Assembly: GCA_964019335.1 (NCBI GenBank)
Contig: OZ025693.1
Coordinates: 372,001-436,000 of the forward strand
Origin: Diplonema japonicum
Taxonomy: Eukaryota; Euglenozoa; Diplonemea; Diplonemida; Diplonemidae
DNA: 64,000 nt
Direction: 5' to 3'
Made by a program: the position numbers and the translations under genes. The notes below the pieces were generated by a model, which saw only the letters and a list, made by a program, of their open reading frames with translations, searched no databases and was not told the DNA's origin. Of this stretch, positions 30,554-41,154 are shown piece after piece. How positions within the stretch are numbered: position 1 is the first letter of the stretch; the number at the start of each line of letters is the position of its first letter.

Positions 30554-31045
30554 TCAGTGTTCATGGGGGTGCTCACTGTTCAAGTAGAAATTCACACTAA
30601 TCGGTCACCGTTCTGCGGTTGCTGTGTCGTGCTAGGTAGGGGGGTTGTTTGGTTCGAGGAGAAGAGTGGCCTCCTGTCGTAGCCGTGTGCCGTCGGGCCC
30701 CCCATATGTCGCAAGGTGTGCACCCTCGACTTAGCTTTGGCAGGAAAAAACAATGCACCCTCCTTTCCCTGCACATTTCTGGATACGACCCAAGAGATAT
30801 CGCATTCTATTGGCCTCCTCCGTGAGGGAGTCCTGGTCGGCAAGCGGACCTATGAGTGACCGGCGGGTGGTCTGCTCATAATGGGTGGTGTGGCAGTTGT
30901 AATCGTACCATAGGCCTCGAAAAAGGAAGGAACACGTCGTCTCCCCAGATCTCGAACGCTTCCTGGTTTGCCCATTGATGCTGGGTCTAGCGCGGTTAAG
31001 AAGTTGCTCGTACGCCAGGCGGTTTATGAAGCAACCAAAATTCAT
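30554..31045 (-). mobile_element. LINE-like 3' end, copy 1
   Basis: Broken frames (31045-30731 and 30843-30592) match the C-terminal ORF at 41192: RMRYLLGRIQKCAGK, VHTLRHMGGPTAHGYDRRP, QQPQNGDRLV. The 3' tail ACCGATTAGTGTGAATTTC is shared with the copies at 33878-33965 and 41155. Confidence 0.5.
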
Positions 31046-31065
31046 CTTCTTTTTTTATTGACGCT

Positions 31066-31304
31066 GTTCGGAGGAATCAACGTGCACATCGCATTTATCT
31101 CCCTGCCTCACCTACATGATTAAGCCAATGGATATCGGCTTAAACGCCGTAGTTAAGTCGTCCATCGGACAAGCTGGTCGCTGCAGCCGAGAAGTGGAAG
31201 GTGTCTACATCCAGCGATATCAAAGGGCCCCACTTGAGGTATCCGAGGTTTATGTTAGCAAGAAACGGGGAAATCGGGGTTTCCGGTTGTTGCCGTTTCC
31301 TTAA
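31066..31304 (+). pseudogene. Relic of a pogo-like transposase
   Basis: Plus-strand frames read NVHIAFIS then MIKPMDIGLNAVVKSSIG, matching NVHIAFVPP and MVQPMDIGLNAAVKASI of the transposase at 35028-36347. Only the third-catalytic-residue region survives. Confidence 0.6.
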
Positions 31305-31432
31305 TGTTGAGATAAACGTTTCATTCTCAGAGACGTGTTCCCTTCTTAAGGAAGCGGCCCCAAAACAAGGAAACGTTTCCGTTTCCCTTTTCATGAAAAT
31401 CTTGGAAATGCGTTTCCTTGCCAAGGCCGCGC

Positions 31433-31650
31433 TAGGTATGGGAAGGCCTGATTAGAGATGGTGACAGTGGCAATGCCAGCGACAGCGGCAGCTCTTAGTC
31501 AACAAAAGGAGGAAAAACAACTTGTATTGTAACCTTTGTAACCCCTCTCTTGTTGTACCCCTTGTCACCCTGTTGTGCCCCTCGTGGTGAAGTAATTTCA
31601 GAGTGTCGTGAAATAAAACCACTTACCTACCGCCAAGTAATGCTTTACAA
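31433..31650 (-). repeat. Fragment of fold-back element, reverse orientation (E4)
   Basis: Reverse complement of about 21605-21825 in E2: shares GACAGTGGCAATGCCAGCGA, CAACTTGTATTGTAACCTTT and CGTGAAATAAAACCACTTAC. Confidence 0.65.
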
Positions 31651-32553
31651 CATAGCCCCAGGCATAGTAGTGATGTGCAGTATGCTTCTTTGGTTTTTGG
31701 AGGAAGGTTGCCTGGGGTTCGATAGGAAGTGAGTGTCATCGGGCCAACAGAAGTTTTCACCTATTTTCGTATATGTTCAAACCGTGCGAAAGAAGGGAAC
31801 TGGGACTGCGAGGAAAGGCAGCATAATCCCCCCCCTTTTTTTTCTTTTCGCCTTTTTTATTCTAAGCTTTTTGCTGCACAGGTATCCCAGTGAATAGCTG
31901 AGAAAATGAACTCTGAAATCCAGTGACCGATCCGGGTGTTTTTAACTTTACAGTATTTATTGCCGGATTTGTGTTTATTTTGTTCAGTATTAATAATGTG
32001 CTGTATACATTATGAACCTTTTTCGGATTTTGGCCTCAATTTGAGACTTTATACGGAACAATACTAACTATTGATTTTTGGTAAAATAAAGTCCACTTTA
32101 ATAGCAGAATCTGTGATTTTATTTATCGTTTTTGCCCCCCCCCCCCCGACCTAGTGCTTTTTTTTTTTGGCTGGGGCGCGTTTTATATTTAGCATGCTAA
32201 AAAAAATAAATAATGGCAGAAAAGAAAGAAAAAAGGGGAGAACTACTTCTCCTGCTTGATCATGGTGGCTGCCGGCTGGCTTGGTGGATGGGTCTTGTCG
32301 CACATTGTGCCTTGAGAAAGTGGGCTTTGGTTCTGGCCATTGCCTCGCTTTGCCATCCTAGATGAGTGGCCAGGGATGATGTGGCCCCGCAGCGGCTTGC
32401 GTAGCGCAAGAACGCCTCACGTTGGAGCATCAACTCACGGCTGCTTCAGTTGGCTTGTCATCTCTTATTTGGACGAAGAAACACTCGTTCTTTACATGTT
32501 CTCTTAGTTTCAGCCACCACCGATCACAAACCTGCAAGAAACATGAAAAATAT
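31651..32553. other. Gene-free repeat-derived stretch
   Basis: 31975-32060 repeats AT-rich sequence found at 39186-39310 and 40378-40480 (CCTTTTTCGGATTTTG). A C run is at 32138-32147. No ORF of normal composition. Confidence 0.5.
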
Positions 32554-32685
32554 GAGTTAAAGGAGGCCGGTGTTGACTCGGGCGCTACCGGTGATGACCG
32601 ACGAGGAGGTCAACAGCGAACAACACATCTGATGTTTTTCTTATATTTTCATGTTATCCCCACCACCAAAAAAAAAAAAAAAAAA
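32554..32685. repeat. GC-rich dispersed repeat R, partial copy
   Basis: GAGTTAAAGGAGGCCGGTGT followed by CGGGCGCTACCGGTGATGAC and CATGTTATCCCCACCACC, the same beginning and end as the copy at 42062-42370 but with the middle missing. Confidence 0.55.
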
Positions 32686-32888
32686 ATACTTACTTTTTTT
32701 TTGATGTTTCTATCCAAAACAAGGGAAAATAAATAAAATATCGGATTTTTAGAGCAAACTGAACTTTATTCTTCCCTCTGGAATAAAGTTCACTTTATTT
32801 ATTCAAAAATCAATAGTTATTATTTCCCGCCGGGAAATAAAGTCTACTTCATTTATGGGCCAAAAACACTAGGGAGGTAAAAAGATAA

Positions 32889-33275
32889 ATAATAGCTATT
32901 TACTGCCAACAAGTAATGACTTTACCGTTACCTCGAGGTTCCAGTGCGGAACCGAGAGGTCGGTAAAGCATTACTTGGCGGCAGGTAAGTGGTTTTATTT
33001 CACGACACTCTGAAATTATTTTACACGAGGGGCACAAAGGGGTGACAAGGGGTACAACAAGAAACAAGAGAGGGGTACAAAGGTTACAATACAAGTTGTT
33101 AACCGGAGGGAAAAGTAGCCCCACTGGGGACTGAACCGAGCCAAAAATTGACCTACCGAGGCCATATTATTTACTTCACGGAAAACAGGCCATTATTTCA
33201 CCGTGAAGTAATGAGATTTAGCGTGAAGTAATGGGCCCCCTAGTGCGTGAAGTAATTTCAGAAGAGTGAAATAAA
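32889..33275. repeat. Fold-back element E3
   Basis: Same ends as E2 (AGCTATTTACTGCCAACAAG to GAAGAGTGAAATAAAAA) with a shortened hairpin loop (CGAGGTTCCAGTGCGGAACCG) and a deleted centre. Confidence 0.65.
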
Positions 33276-33602
33276 AAAATTATTTTTATTTTTAAAAAAA
33301 CTGTTTCTGCTTGGGCTGAGCGGACTGACTAGCTTCTTAAAGACGTTTAATTCCCATCGCCGGCTTTCTTCCCATCGTTCGGTGTTTTCCAGGGAGTTTA
33401 CCTGAAAATAGGTGCAGGAGTGACAGAATGTAACATCAAATCACTCCTGGGCCTTATTTCTCTATAAACTGTGAGTGGAAATAAAAATAATAATAAAAAA
33501 GAAAAAGACATTTACAAATAAAGTTGAGCGCGATATAAAGTAAAATCTTATTTTCACTCCCATCCTCGAAAACCCGGATCGAATTAAAAAAAAAAAAAAA
33601 AA

Positions 33603-33643
33603 AGAGACATTTAAGGGTACCTGCGGTATGTGGCAGGATCGCC
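33603..33643 (-). repeat. Conserved ~42-base motif, copy 3
   Basis: Minus strand GGCGATCCTGCCACATACCG then CAGGTACCCTTAAATGTCTC and a T run. Confidence 0.6.
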
Positions 33644-33877
33644 TAATAATAATAAATAGAGTATGTGACGCTTCTGTGCTCCCCCAGGTGCTGCAAAGGT
33701 AGGCCACCTCAGAAGGCAGCACACTGAAGGAAGGTTTGTTAAGTGGAAAAGTGTTGTTGTTGTTTTTTTTTTTTTTTTTTTTTTTTCTTTTCTTTTTTTC
33801 TTTTCTTTTTTACGCTTCAGATCTGTTTGCCTAAGTCAAAATTGGGTTCTTTAGGCCCCCAGAAGGTATTATAAAAA

Positions 33878-33965
33878 AATGACAAATTTCGGTGAACGGG
33901 TGTGCTCACCGTTCAGGGAGAAATTCACACTAATCGATCACCGTTCTCCCCACGGTTCCCGAGTA
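33878..33965 (-). repeat. LINE-like 3' terminal segment, copy 2
   Basis: CTCACCGTTCAGGGAGAAAT and CACACTAATCGATCACCG match the sequence at 41168-41215 and 30565-30612. Only the tail is present. Confidence 0.55.
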
Positions 33966-34404
33966 AATTATGGTCATAATTTGTTGCAAATAAATAGCTA
34001 TTATTCAGGGGGGTGTACAGTTGAAGAAGATGAGCTGACACTTTACGGATCTGATCTGAAGCAGATCCATTTTTTTTTTCCCCTCTCTTTTTTCTTTTCT
34101 TTTTTCTTTTTTTTAGATACTGTAAAACGAAAAACTCCCGGACGGAAAAGTCCGAGTTTTTTTGGTGTCCGGGAGTTTTTCCTGTAAGGTCGTCAGGGGG
34201 CCTGGTCCACTACCACCTACATACTGGCCTGGGCTGCAAACGGCAACCGCGCGAAGAAACCGCCACCAAACCACTGGGTATCTGGGTCACGTGTTTCGTG
34301 TCCGTATTATCCCTGGAAGAAGATACCGTGTGGGCATAAAGCTCAAGATAAAACTGATTGATAAAAGGCAAAAAGAAAAGAAAAAAAAGGGGGGGTAGAG
34401 CTAT

Positions 34405-34986
34405 CTACTGTGCTACCTTGCCTCCGGGTTTGGCCGCTGCCTTCTTGCCTGCGGGCTTAGCTGCTGCCTTCTTGCCTGTGGGCTTAGCTGCTGCCTTCTT
34501 GCCTGTGGGCTTAGCTGCTGCCTTCTTTCTTGCAGGCTTAGCTGTTGCCTTCTTGGCGGCCCTCCTGGCGGCAGCGTCATCCAGCCGTTGCTGGGTGAGA
34601 CTGGGGAGTATCTCCACTGACGAGTCTGAAGAAACGGAAAAGGTTTCTTCGGTTATCGTCGAGGCGGCGGACACGGTGGTCGTGTCGGAAGATGCATCTA
34701 CGTCGATGACTTCCACCGTCCATGCTCCATGTCCTGGGCAAGCCTGGCATATAGGGAGCACTCGTCTTCCTCCTCTTCCCAGACCTCCTCCCAGCCCCAG
34801 TCCTCTTCCCACTCTTCCTCCCATGTTTTTCCAACAGCCAGCACACACGCAACACCGGCGTATGCAGCAAGTACCGAAAACTCCCAAATTGGGCTCCATC
34901 CGGGTTCCAGGTAGTGGCCAAAACAGGAAGCCCAGCTGTTCCTGATCGACTGGCCGGAGACAGCATCCCAGGCTGTTTCGACCCAC
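34405..34986 (-). CDS. Histone-H1-like lysine/alanine/proline-rich ORF inside the pogo element
   Basis: 193-residue frame overlapping the transposase 3' end in another frame. The credible part is the C-terminal half: VEVIDVDASSDTTTV, then QQRLDDAAARRAAKKATAKP and four tandem units of the type KKAAAKPTG, as in linker-histone tails and some DNA-binding transposon proteins. The N-terminal part of the frame (GLGLGGGLGRGG) is out of frame with the transposase and may be a shadow, so the tail could be reached by an intron or frameshift from the transposase. Confidence 0.45.
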   Translation of the reverse strand: MGRNSLGCCLRPVDQEQLGFLFWPLPGTRMEPNLGVFGTCCIRRCCVCAGCWKNMGGRVGRGLGLGGGLGRGGRRVLPICQACPGHGAWTVEVIDVDASSDTTTVSAASTITEETFSVSSDSSVEILPSLTQQRLDDAAARRAAKKATAKPARKKAAAKPTGKKAAAKPTGKKAAAKPAGKKAAAKPGGKVAQ

Positions 34987-36347
34987 CTAGGAAAAAAACA
35001 GGAAAAGAAAAATCCTCGTGGCATACCTCAAGTGAGCCCTTTAATCGAGCTAGTAGAGGGCACCTCCCATGATTCAGCCGCCGCCCCTGAGGCAATCAGC
35101 TTGTCGAGCCTTCGTGTGGCCCACTTTTTATAACTGTTCTTAATAGATGCTTTTACAGCTGCGTTCAACCCAATATCCATCGGTTGAACCATGTAGGTGA
35201 GCCCAGGGGGGACAAAAGCAATGTGCACGTTTGTGCCTTCGAACAACTCCAAAAATTCATCGGTCGAATGACAGTTGTAGTCATCGACAAGCAGCAGAAT
35301 CGACTCGTTCGGGGCAAAACCATGAGAATCGATGGTTTTACTGCAAAAAGGAAGAAACAGCTTTTTGACCCAGATACTGAGTGTATCATAATTAGCCCAA
35401 TGACTGGGCGATGCCGTTAGGCTCCATTCGGTGGGCGGGTGCTTGACCCGGGGCACGGACCCTGGATAAACCCTGTCGGCTGCAGGTTCCGTTCTGCCTT
35501 TGTATATAAGTTGCGGATGCAACTTATCCCCAGCCAGGGAGACAGCCAACTGTCCGGTTATGGCCCGTTTGTCCCCCAAGCCACGGACTTTTACGACCTT
35601 TGCACCCCTTTTCGTTTTGGTTTTTAACCCCAACGGCAACAGCTGCAGGGAGGTTTGGTCCATATTCCAGACCAATTCAGGCCTTACTTTATGGGTGTCG
35701 ATTATTGACCTGAATTGCATGGCGAAACAGCGTGCCCTCTCTTTGTCCTTCTCGTTTCCAGGTTTTCCGGTGGTGGGCCTGCGGCTTTTGTAGCCTTTCC
35801 TGCTGCAAAGCTTGTCAGCCCAGCTGGTGGAAAAGGACAGTGCCCCACCAAAGTCTACCAGCTCTGTCTTTCGGGCTGGATTAGCGCGCAGCAGCCCTTC
35901 TGCATAGGTGCATATTTGTTGCGCTGAGATAGGCTCGCCAAGTTCGTTTTGCCTATCGACCCAAGCAAAAACCTTGGCAGTCTCTGCCTCGGCCAGAAGA
36001 GGTTTGCGACCGACGGTAAAGGGGGCAGCAACAGGCCCAACAGAGCCCCCAAAGTTTTTTTTCCAGTCGGAAATACTGGACGTTGCTAGTTCCACCCCCT
36101 CTTTCGTGCGATACCACGACATGGCCGCCGCGACGCCGTGGGTAGCAGCGTATCGCCCAATAAGGGCTTTAGTATCCTTCGGGAGCTGGAGCTGCTTTCG
36201 GGGGTTTGTTCTGGCCTTCTTGGCCCGGTGTAAGGAGTTTATCTCCCCCACCTCTCGGGGGGTGAGCTGGTCGGAAGTGTCAGCAACCAAAGTTGGGTGC
36301 CTCACAAGCCAGTTGCTCAACGTGCCTTGGGTAGTCGAACTGGTCAT
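34698..36347 (-). pseudogene. pogo-like DDE transposase, one in-frame stop
   Basis: From the ATG at 36347 (MTSSTTQGTLSNWL) the frame runs to a TGA at 35028-35030. It then continues in the same frame with WVETAWDAVSGQSIRNSW, a motif expected near the pogo transposase C-terminus, and ends in an acidic stretch at 34698. Helix-turn-helix/CENP-B-type DNA-binding regions lie in the first 200 residues. Catalytic triad regions are VWNMDQTSLQ, LLLVDDYNCHS and MVQPMDIGLNA. Only one stop breaks the frame, so decay is recent, unless an unrecognised intron removes it. Confidence 0.8.
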
Positions 36348-36956
36348 TTGACGAAAGAAGTACGGGTTTATGAGATTGAAGAAAGTTAAGATCCTGTGGG
36401 TGCTGTTTGTTGGTGCATTGAAAGGGAGGGAAAAAAAATTCAAACTGCCACGCAGGGTAAACATTTTGGCTCTGCATACGAGTCTGCAAAGCCCTTCCAG
36501 GCAAACATGGTGGTATGGGAAAAAAAGCAGGAGCTGCTACCCCCCTTCCGTAAAAAAGACTTTTCCCCAGAAAAACTCCCGGACGGAAAAATGTCCGGGT
36601 TTTTTTGGTGTCCGGGAATTTTTCCGTCCGACATTATTCGTTTTACAGTAAATAGTTTTAAATGAATATTTTGAAGTGACTTCCCGTTTTATCCTTTCTC
36701 GCTGTACAGGGGTCGAGAGCAAAAAAAAGAAGGGAAAAAAAAAGAGGAAAAAAAAAAAAAGAAAAAAAAAAAAGAGAGAGAGAGAGAAAAGCCCTTTTTC
36801 TTTTCCTTCTCGCTTTTTCAAGAAACTTTGCTTTTTTTCTTTTTCTTTTTTTATTCGTCCTATATTTCCCTCCCCTGTGTTTTTATAAGGGGGCAGTGGA
36901 AATAAAGTGCACTTTCCCGGCGGGGCAATAAAGTATTTTATTTTTCACAGGAGTTT

Positions 36957-38431
36957 TCTTCAGAAAGAATTAGGAAAGAACCCGGGTCAGAAATCGCTCA
37001 AGGGTGCTATTTTGACCTATGAAAAATTCAGTCTTAGGTTAAAAATCGGGTTTTAGTGGTTTTGGTAAAGTCAGAGAGTATGCTTTCAATAGCAAGAAAT
37101 AGCGGAACTCACTGCTAGAAGGTGGCTGAAATGATGTTGGAAGTGGAAACCTTCATTTCCTAGTCTTCTGCGGCTGAGATGTGCTGCTGCTGAGTGGGCG
37201 ACCTTGTTTCTTTTTCATACTATTAGGCCTTCTACCGCATTTTGGGGGGGTTTTAAGAGGCTCATTCGTAGGTGTTGGTGCTTTGGGCTTGTCATGGGGT
37301 GGCGAGTATTTTTGTAATTTGGTTACCATTCTTTCTCGTTTTTCAAGTCCGGGAAGGCTATCAGGAACGTCCTCATACTCATCACAAGATTCATAGACTG
37401 GGGGCCTTTTCTCTGCCCTGTCTGCATCGAGTTCTTTGATGATGTACTTTAGTTCTTTCTAGCTCGTGGACGCGCACGTAGCAATACACCCTCCGGTGTG
37501 CTCCTGAGCTCATATGCACCTGTAAAATCCGGAAACTCAAGAATTTTCTTTTTGTACGGGCCAAAGACATCAGTAACTACATGCACGGCGCACCGTATCG
37601 TATTGGTGATGTTAGCTATTTGTTCCACAGTTTTAATTGTTGTGGAACGAGGCACCCAAAACCAAACACGAGAGAGCACACCAAAGTGGCTGTCCCTGTT
37701 GTTTTTGCCGTGTTTCTCCCCCAGAAACCACAGGGAAAACGTCCGATCGGGATATACATAACGAAGACCAAAAAAAATAGCAAAATTCCTTTGCACGAAA
37801 GTGACGCCCACCGTCAGTCCAGAGTATCCACTCCATTTTTTTCCTTATTTTTTTCTGTGCCCATGCTACTGTGGAACAAGACTTTTCCAACAGTAAGCCA
37901 GCTGCCCTTATTTCATCATGTGTGATGTGGTCAAGCCTCATGCCTCTGACCAATTGGCGCCGTGTGGTGTCTTGTTGGCTACTAAATCAACCAGAAAATG
38001 ATAGCAGAAGTGCCGCTAGAAGTTCCCCTTTACACACTACGTCACAAACTAGTGCAGCACAGTCGTTGCCACTGAGCTTCTCAAAAACCTTTGTGGCGAG
38101 TGTCCTGATCGCCGTGGTGTTCCCATTTACCCTTTCTCGGTCCGAATACCATTTTTTTTTTTTACCCCTAGCTTCTCAACAGCAAGTTTAAAAGCATCCA
38201 TTTTTGCCACCCCCTCTTTTACTGAATTTGTGCAAAGTGAAAAAACCCATTTTTGCCCCTAGGACTGAATTTTCTGGGTACTATTAACACTCACTTTCCC
38301 ATTTTCTGGGGTGTTTTCTTTCCTAACCTGGGCCGGGAAAGTTGTAGAATTTTTTTTCTTTGGGAAAAAGTACTTAGAGAAATATTGAAAGTGTCAATTG
38401 GCCTCATTTTGGGGGGTTTTTTGAAACGATG
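36957..38431. mobile_element. Inverted-repeat element Z2 (reverse of Z1)
   Basis: Near-identical reverse complement of 24690-26140. The end at 38431 has the Z1 terminal sequence (GTCAATTGGCCTCATTTTGG); the other end stops near 36957 without the terminal repeat, so it is truncated. Confidence 0.7.
37449..37953 (-). pseudogene. Protein fragment of element Z2, possible transposase
   Basis: Same product as in Z1 (DGGRHFRAKEFCYF, GEKHGKNNRDSHFG) but split into two frames by an indel near 37775-37805. Confidence 0.4.
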
Positions 38432-39185
38432 CCATAGGAAAAATAAAATTACAGATTGGGGTATGAAGGTCGACTTTCCCTTTCCCTTTCTCTGGGCGGG
38501 GAGAACTATCCCTCGGCCTGCTCAAACACCTCGGGATAGTTGAAAATCCCCACCCGGGAAATAAAATCGACTTCTACCCAAATCAATACTTAATGCCGCA
38601 AAGTTACATGAGGAGATTTCTAAAGAACCATAAAAAATTAGAAATCACTTTCCATTCACGAATAAATGCAGAGTAATAGGCCGAATTTGGCTTTAAAAAA
38701 GTGCCGTAAATGCAAAGTAAAATCTGATTTTTACTCCGAGCAATTTTCGGGCTTGTTCGGTATTCGTCTTCATTTTTTGCATCTGGTTGCCGCTAACACC
38801 GCCGTAGGTCAGTGGTCAGGACCCTCGGCCAGGGTTCAAGCCCCGAAGGACCGTTTTTTTGACTTGATTTTATCGAAAAAAGTTCGCGTTCCAGGATTTG
38901 ATCTGGCGTCTCCAGGAGGGGTCAGACCTGATCAAGCCCCTGCACAAAACGCAAACCCAAACGAGCTTATCAGGCCCGCGCAAAACCAGCAGTTTCTGAA
39001 GAGCGATGATCAAGTGCCGACACAAATTACACAAAACCTACAGAATTCTGTCAATTTGACATCATCTTCTCAGGCACTCAGGCTTAGTTTTGACATCAGT
39101 GTGAACATTTCGCAGAAGTGAACATAAAGGGTTCTCAGCGTCCGAAATTTCCTCATGTTACTTTGCAAAAATTAAGTAAAATATC
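38432..39185. other. Gene-free stretch with Pol III-type box sequences
   Basis: Around 38802-38856 the plus strand reads TAGGTCAGTGG (A-box-like), then GGGTTCAAGCCCC (B-box-like) 16 bases later. The spacing is short for a tRNA and no acceptor-stem pairing was found, so a decayed tRNA-derived SINE is possible. No supported CDS. Confidence 0.35.
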
Positions 39186-40480
39186 ATACCGGATTTGTAT
39201 TTATATTGTTCAGTTTTAATAATGGTCTGGGGATTTAGTGTACTGTATAAATTATGTACCTTTTTCGGATTTTGGGCCCAACTTGGGACTTTTTACAGAA
39301 CAATACAAAAAACTATTTTTATTATTTTTGGCCCCCCCAGGACAGGCCCCACTAAAATCAAAGCCACGTTTGTGGTGTACAAGATCTACTTTTTGGTTTC
39401 CATTTTCAAAACAAGGTACGCGGACGCCCTGAAGGCCCAGATAAAGAAAGAGCGGAAAAGACACAGAAGAGAAGCCCTTCTTACTGCTGTTGGTCCGGCT
39501 TCTGTTCCCGTTAGTCCTGTTGCCGCGCCTGGAGCTTCTGTTGTTGCCGGTCCTGTGGTTTCTGTTGTCGGTCCCGTTGCTTCTGTTGCCAACCCCGTGG
39601 CCTCCCCTGCTGCCCCGACAATCTGTTGCAAAATCAGCAATGCTAGAGGTTGACAAAAGGACAAAGATTATGCGTCCTTTTGTTCTTGCCTGGGGTGTCG
39701 AGGCTTACCGCAAGCTAACAATCCGGGCAGGGTTTGCTTACCTTTTTAACGATCTCCCACCCGGGTCTGCATCCGTGACCCTGCCCACTGAGGACGTTCC
39801 TGCGCCCTCGCCTGGCCCTCCGCCCCCGCCTTCCGAGGTCGAGCTGGTTCGAGAAGCTGGGTGCAGATGCAGGAGTTGACCCGATGGAGATTGATCCATT
39901 GGAGCCATTGGGACTGTCGGTCGACCCGGAACCAGCACCCGAAGACCCGGACATTGAGATCACTGAGATGTTCAGCAGGCTGGGCACCTCGACATAGAGG
40001 CCATTTCTGATGCGCCTTCTTCTGACGAAGAAGCAGAAGAAGAAATGCCTGACCAAGCCAAGTGACCCCAAGCCAGCGAACGAACAACGTGACGAGGGTG
40101 CCCTGCCCCAACTGCAGCGCAACCCTCAAGCAGGTTAGAAAGGAGACCAGTGTGGTAGTGCACGGAATGCTCTGGTGAGCATGACATGAGCACCCGCGGG
40201 AGGGTCTGCCCGTCCTGCGACTATGTGGTGTGCTTTACGTGCAGGACCGGGCAATAGTGAACTAGAATTGAGGTAATACCACCCCCCCTCCTCGGCTGGG
40301 GGGTATTTTGTTTTTGTCTTGGGATTTTTTATTTTTAGGGATATTTTCTGGGATTTTTTTTATTTTTGTAATTTTTATGTTCTGTTTTAATGGTGTTCTG
40401 TAAATATTATGTACCTTTTTCGAATTTTTTGCCCAATTTGGGACTTTTCACATAACAACATAAGTACAAATCCGGTACTA
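39186..40480 (+). mobile_element. Putative element with similar AT-rich ends and a CxxC ORF relic
   Basis: 39186-39310 and 40378-40480 share direct similarity (ATTATGTACCTTTTTCG then CCCAA.TTGGGACTTTT), as expected for diverged terminal direct repeats. Plus-strand reading between them is GC-rich and broken: KAQIKKERKRHRREALL, a run of V/A/P repeats, an acidic region, then VPCPNCSATLKQ and VCPSCDYVVCFTCRTGQ, a paired CxxC zinc-binding-like end with a stop at about 40255. Confidence 0.4.
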
Positions 40481-40930
40481 GATGAGAGCTAGATGGCGAT
40501 CTTTAGCTGTCCTCCAGAGGTCATTCGTTTTGGGATCTGCTCCTTCCCCGAGTCCGCTGACCGTCTTCCGTTCCGCTACTACTGTCGCACTCCTGGCTGC
40601 CCTTACAGCCGCCCTGAAGGCGCTTCCTCGCTTGGGCCACTCAAGTTCTGTGGCTATTTCCATCTTCTCCCAGTCCCATCCGATTCTCGGCATCCACCTG
40701 CATATCAGATTCCCCACCGGTCCCAAGGGGGTCCTCTGTGAGCCGTACCACTGCACTATTGTTCGCATTCTCTGTCCAAGACCTGTCCTTTCCAGCGCGC
40801 TCGATATCACTTTCAGCGAGTGACAGATGACGTAGGACAACGGGTCATTGATGTGTCCTTTCAGCAAAACCGTATTCACCGCTGCAGGCGATCGTCCTCG
40901 GAAGTGAGCCCCCCCCAAAAAAAATTTTTT

Positions 40931-41120
40931 TATGAGTTAAAGGAGGCCGGTGTTGGCGGTGCCCTGCACAAGAACTGTCAACTTGATTACAGGGGGCGCA
41001 CCGCGGCCGAGTTGTAGCTTCTTCTGCGTTCCGCGTTGTCCTTAATGCGCGCGGTGTACAGCTCAACCCCAGCCGGGGGCGTCCCGGGTAACCAAGATTC
41101 TGCGCTCGTGCAGTTTAATT
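40931..41120. repeat. GC-rich dispersed repeat R, copy 2
   Basis: GAGTTAAAGGAGGCCGGTGT, TTGATTACAGGGGGCGCACC and GGTAACCAAGATTCTGCGCT. Ends next to a poly-A run. Confidence 0.65.
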
Positions 41121-41154
41121 AATAAGTAAAAAAAAAAAAAAATTTGATAAATTT

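Larger units (their letters stand above)
34118..36650. mobile_element. pogo/Tigger-like Tc1-mariner element
   Basis: TA-flanked inverted ends: left TACTGTAAAACGAA, right TTCGTTTTACAGTA, 2.53 kb apart. Both ends also have a subterminal CTCCCGGACGGAAAA...GTCCGGGA hairpin. Inside is a minus-strand DDE transposase and a downstream lysine/alanine-rich ORF. TA target and CAG-type ends fit the Tc1-mariner superfamily. Confidence 0.85.

Noticed and set aside
38666-39121. 151-residue plus-strand ORF
   Set aside because: It lies across repeat sequence and Pol III-like boxes; no domain and no flanking gene signals.
40478-40918. 146-residue minus-strand ORF
   Set aside because: Normal composition, but open frames exist in several phases, and it sits among repeats with no start context or recognised motif.
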